A stretch of DNA of 43,400 bases from contig JANWHW010000031.1 in NCBI GenBank assembly GCA_025450195.1, forward strand, positions 1-43,400. The letters are read 5' to 3'. Both the position numbers and the translations under genes were made by a program. Positions 34,656 through 42,182 of the stretch are shown here, piece after piece; position 1 is the stretch's first letter; every line of letters starts with the position of its first letter. The stretch is from Solirubrobacterales bacterium (GTDB lineage: Bacteria > Actinomycetota > Thermoleophilia > Solirubrobacterales > 70-9). The notes under the pieces were generated by a model. That model made no database searches. It worked only from the letters and a program-made list of their open reading frames with translations, and was not told the origin of the DNA.

Positions 34656-35912
34656 TCAGCGTCCAGCCAGGGCCCCCTGGGCAGTTCTGGGATCGTCGGC
34701 GCCCTTCGTGCGCTCGTCGCTGGCGAGACCGGTTAGGGAGAGCACCCCGCCGCCGCCGATCGTCGCCGTCGCCAAGATCGAGTCGCCAACCCGAAGCCGC
34801 GTCATGTCGATCTTGGACGGCACGTCGAAGAGCAGGTCTGCTCCGCTCTCGCGTATGTCGTCTGCCGAAACGCGCAGCTTGCCTTCCCCCGGGCAGATGG
34901 CCGTCACGATCCCCTCGAAATCGCCGTAGGTGAAGGGAGTGCCCGCGGCGTCGAGGCTTCGCTGCCAGAGGACGGCCGGTGGCTCGATCGGAGGCAGTGG
35001 CGGCTGAGTGGGGTCGGGCGCGCAGCTTGGTGGCGCCACGCTCAACGGTTCGGCCACGGCACTCGCGGTTGGCGGTTCCTGGGCAGCCGGGGCCGACGTA
35101 TCCGATGGCGAGGCCGAGCTCGCTGGTAGTTGGGTCGCTTCGATGTCCACCGCGACGTTTGCGAAGGCGCCGAGCGCGGGCAGCGTTGGCGCCAAGCCCG
35201 TCGGGTCGGGATGGATGTGGACGAGCAGGGAGACGCCTCGTTTGGAGACGGCGTAGGCAGGGGCGGCGGGTGTGGGGTCGACGTAGGTGACGATGCCGCT
35301 GAGTTTGGCCCGCATCTGCCGGACCAGCTTGATGCGCGTTCCCGCCTCGGCCAGGGTCCCGTTGGAAAGGGAGCGGATCGGAATCTTCAGTTTCGTGCCG
35401 AGCAGGGGCGCTTTCGGGGCATGGACGGCGGTCAGAGCACCGCCCGGTTCCGCCACCGTGTAGCTGCCGGCCGCCGAGTTGACGTGGACGACAACGCCGG
35501 TGATCATTTCCTCTTCCGGCTCCGGCACCTCGGCTGGAGGGGGAGGCTCATCCTTGGGCACGGAGCCCTCGGAGCCCACTTCTGAGTCAGGGCTTTCGAG
35601 CTTGCCCTCGGGAATGAGCGACGAGGGCGCCGTGCCCGTCGACGTCGAGGATTCCGGGCTTGCGCCGTTGCCATCGCCAGAGCCCGTTGACGCTTGGGCG
35701 TGATCTTCTTCGACGCTGGCCGTCTCCCCGCCAGAACTGGGGATTTCGACGATCTGCGGCGTGCCGGTGCCGAACGTGCCGTCTGCGCCCGGTCCGATCG
35801 CGACCCCGACGAACAGCCCGAAGCCGAGTGCCACCGCGGACAGCGGCGCGGCCCAGCGGCGGTCGGAGATCGGTAGTGCCGCCCAGCGCAGCAGATGGCG
35901 GTAGCCGCTCAC
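34656..35912 (-). CDS. Membrane-anchored extracellular protein with OB-like repeats, unknown
   Basis: I do not recognise this 418-residue protein with certainty. The GTG start overlaps the upstream stop by GTGA. A short cytoplasmic N-terminus and one transmembrane helix (about 23-42, APLSAVALGFGLFVGVAIGPG) lead to a low-complexity Ser/Glu/Pro linker (about 45-135). Then come two similar small beta domains, near 138-235 (MITGVVVHVNSAAGSYTV, then AKLSGIVTYVDP) and 335-405 (FEGIVTAICPGEGKLRVS, VGDSILATATIGGGG). These look like DUF5666-type OB folds, separated by a Pro/Ala linker. It is part of the pst-linked operon and would face the outside. The function is unknown. Confidence 0.55.
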   Translation of the reverse strand: MSGYRHLLRWAALPISDRRWAAPLSAVALGFGLFVGVAIGPGADGTFGTGTPQIVEIPSSGGETASVEEDHAQASTGSGDGNGASPESSTSTGTAPSSLIPEGKLESPDSEVGSEGSVPKDEPPPPAEVPEPEEEMITGVVVHVNSAAGSYTVAEPGGALTAVHAPKAPLLGTKLKIPIRSLSNGTLAEAGTRIKLVRQMRAKLSGIVTYVDPTPAAPAYAVSKRGVSLLVHIHPDPTGLAPTLPALGAFANVAVDIEATQLPASSASPSDTSAPAAQEPPTASAVAEPLSVAPPSCAPDPTQPPLPPIEPPAVLWQRSLDAAGTPFTYGDFEGIVTAICPGEGKLRVSADDIRESGADLLFDVPSKIDMTRLRVGDSILATATIGGGGVLSLTGLASDERTKGADDPRTAQGALAGR

Positions 35913-36232
35913 GACCCGGCCACCGTCCCCACGGTGCCGTGTGCCATCAGGTCTTTGCCGCACTGCCAGCAGAAGACCGAGCCTCGTGAGTAGAGCGCCC
36001 CGCAGGAGCCGCAGGCCCCAGCGGCCCCCGCCTGGTCCAGCTTCAGGATTCGCTCCACCTCAGCCAGCTCGGCGTCGACTTGCTGAAGCTTCGCCGCATG
36101 CCTCGCCAGGACGTCGAGCCGGAAGTGGTCGCGGATTGCCATCTCGTAGACGAGCCCGCCCAGGTCCCACTGCAGCTCGGCGAGCTCTCGAGCGAGCCGG
36201 TCGCGACGCATCTCCAGGTCCGAGCCGCTCAT
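35909..36232 (-). CDS. Coiled-coil zinc-ribbon protein, unknown function
   Basis: This 107-residue protein has a helical, probably coiled-coil N-terminal two thirds (EMRRDRLARELAELQWDLGG, VLARHAAKLQQVDAELAEVE) and a C-terminal zinc ribbon with two CxxC pairs (CGSCG, CWQCG). No signal peptide or membrane segment is seen, so it is likely cytoplasmic. It overlaps both neighbours by four bases (ATGA and GTGA), so its expression is coupled to the membrane proteins on either side. This is consistent with a small protein that bridges or regulates the complex they form. No function is known to me. Confidence 0.6.
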   Translation of the reverse strand: MSGSDLEMRRDRLARELAELQWDLGGLVYEMAIRDHFRLDVLARHAAKLQQVDAELAEVERILKLDQAGAAGACGSCGALYSRGSVFCWQCGKDLMAHGTVGTVAGS

Positions 36233-36927
36233 TCGATCGTCACGGCTCCACCGCCGTCACCGGGGGGCTTCGATTTGTCTACAGGCGGAGGTGCGCCCGG
36301 TGTGGCGATTTTGTCGGGCAGTTTCTTCACCGCTTCCTGATAGCTGTCGCCGCTCTGGCTGTTGAGCGATTCGAGGTCACCCTTGCTCGCCTGCACGGTG
36401 CCTTTGCTCTTGCTGGCCGCCTCGCCGGTCAGACCACCGGCCACCGACTTGGCACTGGTGCCGCTCTCCTTGGGCTTGTTCGAGCTTCCTGACGATTTCG
36501 TCGAGGCCGTCTTCGAGCCACCGGATTCCGTACTGGCCGTGCTGGGTGCGGCGCCTTCGTTCACCTTGAGGATCGGTGCCGGGGCGGGCGCCGTCGAGTC
36601 GCTGCCCTTGCCGATCAGCACGCCGACCAAGAGCATCAAACCGAGCACGGCTATCCCGCCAACCGCGGCGAGCGGGGCGTAGTCGCGTCCGGGCTCGGGG
36701 GGCTCGGAGGGGGGGACGGTGGCTGGGGGTGCCTGGGGGGATTCGGGTGGAGCGCCCTCCCCGGCGGAGGGCAGGAGGTAGCGGCGGAAGTCGACGCGGG
36801 GCCCAGCTCGCCGCTGCCCGCAGTTGAGGCAGTAGCGCTGGTCGGCGGCAAGTGGCGTGCCACACCCCGCGCACGGCTCCCTGGCTTCGCCTAGTGCCTG
36901 CATCTGCGGCGTTGCGGTCGAGTGCAT
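36229..36927 (-). CDS. Zinc-ribbon transmembrane protein, unknown function
   Basis: This 232-residue protein has an N-terminal cytoplasmic zinc ribbon (CAGCG about 18-22, CLNCG about 33-37), a proline-rich linker, one transmembrane helix (about 88-106, AAVGGIAVLGLMLLVGVLIG) and an external low-complexity Ser/Thr/Lys/Gly tail containing DLESLNSQSGDSYQEAVKKL. Zinc ribbon plus TM helix plus extracellular tail is a common sensor-like layout in Actinobacteria, but no ligand domain is visible. It starts 8 bases after the lipoprotein gene and is coupled by an ATGA overlap to the next gene. Confidence 0.6.
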   Translation of the reverse strand: MHSTATPQMQALGEAREPCAGCGTPLAADQRYCLNCGQRRAGPRVDFRRYLLPSAGEGAPPESPQAPPATVPPSEPPEPGRDYAPLAAVGGIAVLGLMLLVGVLIGKGSDSTAPAPAPILKVNEGAAPSTASTESGGSKTASTKSSGSSNKPKESGTSAKSVAGGLTGEAASKSKGTVQASKGDLESLNSQSGDSYQEAVKKLPDKIATPGAPPPVDKSKPPGDGGGAVTIE

Positions 36928-36935
36928 CGTTCCTC

Positions 36936-37679
36936 CTATTCGATTTCAGAGCCGGGGAGTGCCGGGAACTGGGTCAGCTCGAGTTCGGCGCCGGCCGGAT
37001 CGCCGATGAAGAAGACGTCGTAGTGCAGCGGTTTCGTGTTCGCCTTCATGTGGTCGATGGCACCGCGCCCCGCCGCGACCACCTTGCCGCCCCTGCGGGC
37101 GACTACGTAGAGCAGCAGGCGCTCCTGCTCCTTGCCAGTCCGGTTCACCACCTTGCCGGTGGCCTCCAGGCCGGAAACCGGGTCGCCTTCGAGCTTTGGT
37201 GCAGTGACCTCGATGTTGGGAAGCGGTCCTGAATGGGAGTCTGCGCTTGCACCGATCTTGACCTTCGCTGACTTCGGCTTGCCGGTGGCCAAGACCTGGT
37301 CGTTGATCCACTCCACCTCACCTCCGGCGGGGATGTAGGGGACTGCGGCGAGGGCGGGCTCTATCCCGGGAATGTCGTTGCTGTAGACGCTCTTGCCCTT
37401 CGCGTCGAGCACGTTGATCAGAATCGGCACGTTGATCAGGCTCTGGCTGGAGTCGTTATGGATGTCGACGACGACGGCGCTTCCGTTGGCGTCTGTGAGA
37501 AGCGTGGTGGAGAGCACCTTCACGTCGGTGCTCTCCTTCTTGATCTGTAGCCCCGAGTCGGCGAGCAGGGTCTTCGCCCCCTTCTTTTCGAGTTCGGCGC
37601 TGCGGCTCTGGGTTGACTGGCAGGCCACCAGCCCGGTGAGAGCGGAAATAGCCAGGCCTGCGGTTATGGCAACGCGCAT
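36936..37679 (-). CDS. Lipoprotein of the pst operon with FxLYD-like beta domains
   Basis: This 247-residue protein has a lipoprotein signal peptide with lipobox LVAC (Cys20), so it should be anchored to the outer face of the membrane. Two beta-sandwich segments follow: about 50-125 (VVVDIHNDSSQSLINVPILI, EWINDQV) and about 155-235 (GLEATGKVVNRTGKEQERLL, DVFFIGDPAGAELEL). They resemble FxLYD-type extracellular domains. Its ATG overlaps the pstB stop (TGATG), so it is translated with the transporter. A phosphate-binding or accessory role is suggested by position only. Confidence 0.6.
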   Translation of the reverse strand: MRVAITAGLAISALTGLVACQSTQSRSAELEKKGAKTLLADSGLQIKKESTDVKVLSTTLLTDANGSAVVVDIHNDSSQSLINVPILINVLDAKGKSVYSNDIPGIEPALAAVPYIPAGGEVEWINDQVLATGKPKSAKVKIGASADSHSGPLPNIEVTAPKLEGDPVSGLEATGKVVNRTGKEQERLLLYVVARRGGKVVAAGRGAIDHMKANTKPLHYDVFFIGDPAGAELELTQFPALPGSEIE

Positions 37680-38641
37680 CAACCGAAGCCCCCACTCACG
37701 TACTCGCGGGTGCGCTCGGCCACCGGCGAGCCGAAGACCCGCTCCGCCTCCCCGTACTCGATCAGGTCGCCGAGGTACATGAAGGCGACGTGGTCCGCTA
37801 CCCGCTGGGCCTGCTGAAGGTTGTGCGTGACGATCACGATCGCGATCTCGGTGCGCAGGGAGACGATCGTTTCCTCGATCACCTGTGTGGAGATCGGATC
37901 GAGCGCGGAGCACGGCTCGTCGAGGAGCAGCACCTCGGGTTGGATCGCCAGCGAACGGGCGATGCAGAGACGTTGCTGCTGGCCACCGGAGAGGGCAAGA
38001 GCGGGGTGGTCGAGGTTGTCCTTTACCTCCTCGAAGAGGCCGGCGCGGTGCAGCGCTTCGATCACCGGCGTTTCCAGCTGCCGCCGCGAGGGCTTCTTCG
38101 AGCCGCGCTCGCGCAGCCCGTAGGCGACGTTGTCGAAGATGCTCATCGGAAAGGGGTTGGGCTGTTGGAAGAGCATCCCGACCCGGCGCCGCAGGAGGGT
38201 GACGTCGAAGCTGTCGACGTCCTCTCCGTCGAGCAGGATGCGGCCCCCTCGGATCGCCCCTGGGGTGAGGTCGACGAGGCGGTTCAGCGAGCGCAGCAAC
38301 GTCGTCTTGCCGCAACCCGAAGGGCCGATCAGCGCCAGGACCTCGCCCTGGCGAATGCTCAGCGAAACCTGGTTGACCGCGAGCTTTTCTCCATAGGCGA
38401 TGCTTAGTGCTTCGGTGCGCATCCGCTCGATCGGCGTCGTCTGCGCACGCGGCATTCGCCTCAGGGATGGAGCGACCATTGCGTGGGGGCTATGCCCATT
38501 GCTCCCCGGGGGCGGGGGACTAACAGCGGTTGGCGGCGTCTCGACAACGATCCGGCGCACCGGAGGAGGTAGTTGTGCGGCGACCGTCATCGGCTCCCGC
38601 ATTGGATCGGTGCCGCCGTCGAGCGGGCTCAGCGGGTCCAT
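37679..38641 (-). CDS. pstB: Phosphate ABC transporter ATP-binding protein PstB, N-terminally extended
   Basis: This 320-residue ATPase powers the PstSCAB high-affinity phosphate importer. The ABC domain begins near residue 74 and has Walker A GPSGCGKTT (106-113), the Q-loop FQQPNPFPMSIFDNVAYGLR, signature LSGGQQQRLCIARSLA, Walker B VLLLDEPCSALDP and the H-loop VTHNLQQAQRVADHVAFMYLG, all PstB-typical. Usual PstB has ~250-260 residues. Here an extra proline-rich N-terminus of ~75 residues precedes it, and it is supported by AAGGAG just before the ATG at 38641. That ATG lies inside the end of pstA, a 13-base overlap. No phoU gene is nearby. Confidence 0.93.
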   Translation of the reverse strand: MDPLSPLDGGTDPMREPMTVAAQLPPPVRRIVVETPPTAVSPPPPGSNGHSPHAMVAPSLRRMPRAQTTPIERMRTEALSIAYGEKLAVNQVSLSIRQGEVLALIGPSGCGKTTLLRSLNRLVDLTPGAIRGGRILLDGEDVDSFDVTLLRRRVGMLFQQPNPFPMSIFDNVAYGLRERGSKKPSRRQLETPVIEALHRAGLFEEVKDNLDHPALALSGGQQQRLCIARSLAIQPEVLLLDEPCSALDPISTQVIEETIVSLRTEIAIVIVTHNLQQAQRVADHVAFMYLGDLIEYGEAERVFGSPVAERTREYVSGGFG

Positions 38642-39609
38642 GACGGCTCCTTCCTGCGCGCGATCAGATCGACCACAAAGTTGAGAAAGATGACGATGAC
38701 CAGCAGCACGAATGCCGCTGCGTAGGCCTTTTCCGGGGCATTTCCCTCGCCGACGGGCGAGTTGTTGTAGACGTAGGTGGTGAGGGTGCTGCCGGTCCCC
38801 TTCAGAAGGCCCCAGACGGGGGTGCCGTTCTCCGGCTCGATCTGCAGCGAGGCGCCGAGGAGGACGACGACGATCGCCGTATCGCCGACGATGCGGCCCA
38901 TGCCGAGCGTCACTCCCGTGCCGATGCCCCGCTGCGAGGCCGGGAGCAGAACCCTGCGGATCGTCGAGATCCTGTCCTTGCCCAGCGCGTAGGAAGCCTC
39001 GCGCACGTGGGCGGGGATCGCCTGCAGCGCCTCCCGGGTCGCGCCGACGACGAGCGGCAGGGCAATCAGCGACATGATTGCACCGGCGGTGAAGAACGAG
39101 CGGCCGAAGACCGCGTTGCCTTCGGCGGTGAAGGAGAGGAAGCCGAAGAAGCTCTGCTGAAAGACGAGCAGGCCGAAGATCGCCAGCACGATGCTCGGCG
39201 TGCCGGCGACGATCTCCACCCCCGACTCGACCGTCCGTGCCAGCCAGGAGGGACGGCCATACTCGGAGAGCCAGACCGCGATGCCGACTCCGACCGGCGC
39301 CGCAATCAGCGTGCCGAGGACCGTGAGCAGGACCGTACCCTCGATCGGATCGAGGAAGCCCCCCGTCTTGCTTTGGTCGAGCCCCACCTGTGGATGGCTG
39401 AAGAGCAGCGAGAGGTCCAGGTACTGGATGCCGCGGAAGAGCATGTAGGCGACGATCGAGCCGGCGATCAGACAGAGCAGGATCCCCGCTCCCCATGCCA
39501 TCGCGACGCCGATCTTGTCGCCCCGGCTCCAGGAAATTTCGGGGGTGGGGCGGCTGCGGCTTGGTTGCACGGCGACCGGTGGCGCCGGGGCTTGAGTGGG
39601 GGCGCTCAT
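38629..39609 (-). CDS. pstA: Phosphate ABC transporter permease PstA
   Basis: This 326-residue membrane protein is one of two permease subunits of the phosphate importer. After a ~30-residue polar N-terminus it has six predicted transmembrane helices starting near 33 (MAWGAGILLCLIAGSIVAYM). The transporter-domain EAA-type loop is ATREALQAIPAHVREASYALG followed by RRVLLPASQRGIGTGVTLGMGR. The segment IEGTVLLTVLGTLIAAPVGV is shared with PstC/PstA families. The ATG at 39609 has GAGGTAGGG upstream and lies two bases after the pstC stop. Confidence 0.94.
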   Translation of the reverse strand: MSAPTQAPAPPVAVQPSRSRPTPEISWSRGDKIGVAMAWGAGILLCLIAGSIVAYMLFRGIQYLDLSLLFSHPQVGLDQSKTGGFLDPIEGTVLLTVLGTLIAAPVGVGIAVWLSEYGRPSWLARTVESGVEIVAGTPSIVLAIFGLLVFQQSFFGFLSFTAEGNAVFGRSFFTAGAIMSLIALPLVVGATREALQAIPAHVREASYALGKDRISTIRRVLLPASQRGIGTGVTLGMGRIVGDTAIVVVLLGASLQIEPENGTPVWGLLKGTGSTLTTYVYNNSPVGEGNAPEKAYAAAFVLLVIVIFLNFVVDLIARRKEPSWTR

Positions 39610-39611
39610 CC

Positions 39612-40613
39612 CTACCTCGCCTGCAATGTGTATTTGCGCATCGACTGACGGGCCGCCCAGCCGGCAAACGAGAGGAAGGCGCTGGAGACGAGCAGTACCG
39701 CCGCGAACGCGTAGATCGTCTGCCCGAACGGCTTGACCGAAAGGCCCTCGGAGTTGTCGACGATCGTCGCTGCCAGCGTTCGCGCCGGCTCGAAGAAGAA
39801 GGTGGCGCCGTCGAGCGGGTTCGGCGCAAATCCAATCGAGCCCGAGACCATCGAGAGCATGATCGCCTCGCCGAGGGCCCGCGCTGTCGCCAGCACCGCG
39901 GCGGCGACTATCGCCGGGCGCGCCGCTCGGAGGCCAACGGTGCGAAGCGCCCGCCAGCGGTTTATGCCGAGTGCCGCGGCGCCTTCGGTCCATTGGCGCG
40001 GCACCGCGCGGAGGGCGTCGGTGACGATCGCGACCATGATCGGCGTGATCATCACCGTGAGGACGAGGACGCCGACCAGGACACTGGTGCCGTCGAGCTG
40101 GATCACATAGCGAACCGATTCCTTCTGGGATTCGGTGATCACGTGGTTGCCGACGAACGGAACGAGCACGAGGATCCCGATCAAGCCGTAGACCACCGAC
40201 GGGACCGCGGCGAGCAGGCGGATTACCGGCTGCAGGGCTCGTCGCATCGCATCCGGCGCGAACTCGACGATGAACATCGCCGAGAGCAGGGAGATCGCCG
40301 TGGCGAGCACGACCGCGATGCCAGTGATCAGAGCCGTCGCATAGAGCAGCGGCCAGGCGCGCATCGTGTAGGCGTAGTCATTGGGGTTGGCGGGAGAGTT
40401 GAAGGTGTTGGTCAGCTGTTCGTCGACGTTGCCGCCGGGCAGGAACCAGCTGAGGCCGTTGTGGGAGAAGGAGGGCCACGCCTTCAAAAAGACGAAGACG
40501 ACCATGAAGGCGATCAGCAGCAAGACCGTGACAGCCAGCGCGCCGAGGGCTAGCTCGGCGCGCTGGTCGGTGCGGTCCTTCGGCCTCACGGGATGTGAGC
40601 CGTTGGCGTGCAC
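39612..40613 (-). CDS. pstC: Phosphate ABC transporter permease PstC
   Basis: This 333-residue permease subunit has about six transmembrane helices, beginning near residue 23 (ELALGALAVTVLLLIAFMVV). A large first external loop with NGLSWFLPGGNVDEQLTNTFN follows, then the conserved core VVYGLIGILVLVPFVGNHVI and the EAA loop TDALRAVPRQWTEGAAALGI. The GTG at 40613 overlaps the pstS stop (TAGTG), which indicates coupled translation. A second in-frame GTG at 40589 is possible. No ribosome-binding site is visible at either. Confidence 0.93.
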   Translation of the reverse strand: MHANGSHPVRPKDRTDQRAELALGALAVTVLLLIAFMVVFVFLKAWPSFSHNGLSWFLPGGNVDEQLTNTFNSPANPNDYAYTMRAWPLLYATALITGIAVVLATAISLLSAMFIVEFAPDAMRRALQPVIRLLAAVPSVVYGLIGILVLVPFVGNHVITESQKESVRYVIQLDGTSVLVGVLVLTVMITPIMVAIVTDALRAVPRQWTEGAAALGINRWRALRTVGLRAARPAIVAAAVLATARALGEAIMLSMVSGSIGFAPNPLDGATFFFEPARTLAATIVDNSEGLSVKPFGQTIYAFAAVLLVSSAFLSFAGWAARQSMRKYTLQAR

Positions 40614-41434
40614 TAGTTGAGGGGCACCCACTGGGTGGAGACCACTTTGGCCGCCGCTTTGTTGTGGGTGATCCAGGTGATCCATTTCTTTGCGGCGCCG
40701 GTGGGGGCCCCGCGGGTCACCATGTAAAAGTTGCGAACTCCCCCGTACTGGCCGGACTTCGCATTGCGCAGGGTGCAGTCGACGCCCTTGTAGGGGACAA
40801 CGTGCACCCCTTTCGTGAAGGCAAGCGACACGTAGCCAACGCCGCTTGGGTCACTTGTGACCGACTGCTGGATCAGGCCGTTCGATGCCTTCTGGCTGGC
40901 GCCGCTGAAGATTTTCGTGCTGCCCATGAAAATCTTCTGGAAGGCGTCCTGGGTGCCCGAGGCGGGAGTGCGCACGAAGGCGTCGATCGTGCCGGTCTGT
41001 GTGGAACCCGGCACGCCACTCCAACTGCGGACGCCGCCACCGAAGACCGCCTGGACCCCTGCCTGGTCGATGCCGGGAACCGGATTGGCGCTATTGGTGA
41101 CGATGCAGATCGCGTCCTGGGCGATTTTGTTGAACACGAGGCCGCCCGGATCGGAAGGTTTCGGATCACGGGAAGAGTTCCCGATCGTCACCCGACCCGC
41201 GGCAACATCCGCCACGCCGATGTCAGAGCCACCCTGGAGCAGCTTGAAATTGACGCAGTGATCGCAGAACCGCAGGTACTTGCGTGCCAGCAGTGCCGCA
41301 AGCGGGGCCACCGAGGTGGATCCACTCATCGTGATGGTTGGCTTGGCTGCCACCGAGGCGGGTGCCAGGGTGGGGACGGCCGTTACGAGTGCCAGTGCGG
41401 AGAGAACCCCGACCCGACGCAGTCGATTGTTCAT
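40613..41434 (-). CDS. pstS: Phosphate-binding protein PstS
   Basis: This 273-residue periplasmic-type binding protein delivers phosphate to PstCAB. It has a signal peptide (about 1-30, ending SVAA) and the phosphate-binding loops TMSGSTSVAPLAALLARKY, LQGGSDIGVADVAAG and GNSSRDPKPSD. RTPASGTQDAFQKIF and SDPSGVGYVSLAFTKGV are also typical. There is no lipobox cysteine, unlike most Gram-positive PstS, so it may be anchored through another protein. The start is the ATG at 41434, with GAAAGGAG 9 bases before it; the ATGA overlaps the upstream secreted protein gene. Two cysteines (FCDHC) near residue 57-60 are unusual. Confidence 0.93.
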   Translation of the reverse strand: MNNRLRRVGVLSALALVTAVPTLAPASVAAKPTITMSGSTSVAPLAALLARKYLRFCDHCVNFKLLQGGSDIGVADVAAGRVTIGNSSRDPKPSDPGGLVFNKIAQDAICIVTNSANPVPGIDQAGVQAVFGGGVRSWSGVPGSTQTGTIDAFVRTPASGTQDAFQKIFMGSTKIFSGASQKASNGLIQQSVTSDPSGVGYVSLAFTKGVHVVPYKGVDCTLRNAKSGQYGGVRNFYMVTRGAPTGAAKKWITWITHNKAAAKVVSTQWVPLN

Positions 41435-42012
41435 CGACGTGTCTCCTTTCGAACGCTTTTCGTTTTGCAGGCTGGGCCTTTGAGCCGGAAAGGCTGGGTG
41501 ACCGCGGTGAACGGTTTGTTCGTGACGGAGTCGGATTGAACGACCGTCGCGACAACCCACACCTTGAACTTGTCGGCCTTTGTCTTGGCCGCTTCGCAGG
41601 GATCACGGCCGATCGCGAACTCGCCATTGATGAAGTTGCCGAAGTTGGCGACCCCACGGCAGCCGAAGCCGGAGCTGGGAAAGGGCCCCTCGCAGCCGAA
41701 CTGTTCCGAGGTTGCTTCGCCGCTGGTGAAGTCCAGCACTCCCACCTCAGTGCTGAAGTAGTCCACTTGGCGGTTCGAGAGGACCCCGTATCCCAGCACC
41801 GTCGCGTTGCAGTCGAATTTGTAGCTCAGGCCCCCCGGCGGGTCGATTCCGGGAATGTCGTTATTCAGCTCGAGCTTGCCTCCGCAGAGCGTCGCTTCGG
41901 CGGCGCCTGCCCCTGCCGGAAAGCTGAGTGTCGCTATGCCCACGACTGCTGCGAGGCTTGCGATCGCAGCCCGTACACGGCGCCGCGGCTGCCTTCTTTT
42001 TGTATTGGTCAC
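41431..42012 (-). CDS. Secreted six-cysteine protein leading the pst operon, unknown function
   Basis: I do not recognise this 193-residue protein. A very basic N-terminus (KRRQPRRRVR) and hydrophobic core (about 14-34) with AGAGAAEA give a signal peptide cleaved near residue 38. The mature part has cysteines at 43, 68, 107, 118, 139 and 182, enough for three disulfides, a beta-rich composition and a basic C-terminus. There is no lipobox or second membrane helix. GTG at 42012 has AAGGAG ~10 bases upstream. Its stop overlaps the pstS start as ATGA, so it is made in step with PstS. It is the first gene after a PHO-box-like array. A PstS chaperone or phosphate-capture accessory is possible but unproven. 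Confidence 0.65.
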   Translation of the reverse strand: MTNTKRRQPRRRVRAAIASLAAVVGIATLSFPAGAGAAEATLCGGKLELNNDIPGIDPPGGLSYKFDCNATVLGYGVLSNRQVDYFSTEVGVLDFTSGEATSEQFGCEGPFPSSGFGCRGVANFGNFINGEFAIGRDPCEAAKTKADKFKVWVVATVVQSDSVTNKPFTAVTQPFRLKGPACKTKSVRKETRR

Positions 42013-42043
42013 CTAACGGACTCCTTGCGTTTGCGGTTTACGC

Positions 42044-42077
42044 CCCGCCAAAACGCGGGCCGCTCACAGTCAGCGGC
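42044..42077 (-). promoter_or_regulatory. Two adjacent hairpins in the pst operon leader
   Basis: CCCGC (42044-42048) pairs with GCGGG (42055-42059), and GCCGCT (42059-42064) pairs with AGCGGC (42072-42077), giving two stem-loops side by side between the 11-bp repeat array and the start codon. They may be leader structure or attenuator elements. Confidence 0.35.
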
Positions 42078-42092
42078 AGTGTCGAGCCCTCT

Positions 42093-42142
42093 CGTTGCAC
42101 ACATGTTGCGATCCGGTATCGCCGTTGTAAAAACGATGTAAC
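42093..42142 (-). promoter_or_regulatory. PHO-box-like array of five 11-bp repeats before the pst operon
   Basis: On the - strand the hexamers GTTACA, TTTACA, GATACC, GCAACA and GCAACG begin at 42142, 42131, 42120, 42109 and 42098, exactly 11 bases apart. The first three fit the motif [GT]T[TC]AC[AC] seen at 34598-34636. Direct 11-bp repeats with TTCAC-like cores are the known layout of PhoP boxes in Streptomyces and Mycobacterium. GACACT about 9 bases downstream could be the -10. Confidence 0.6.
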
Positions 42143-42149
42143 AGTCAGG

Positions 42150-42172
42150 TACCGCAGCAGTTCGGTGCGGTA
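42150..42172 (-). terminator. Terminator-like hairpin after the peroxiredoxin gene
   Basis: TACCGCA (42150-42156) pairs with TGCGGTA (42166-42172), 11 bases after the peroxiredoxin stop in its reading direction. It separates that gene from the pst promoter region. Confidence 0.5.
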
Positions 42173-42182
42173 AGGGTCTAAG

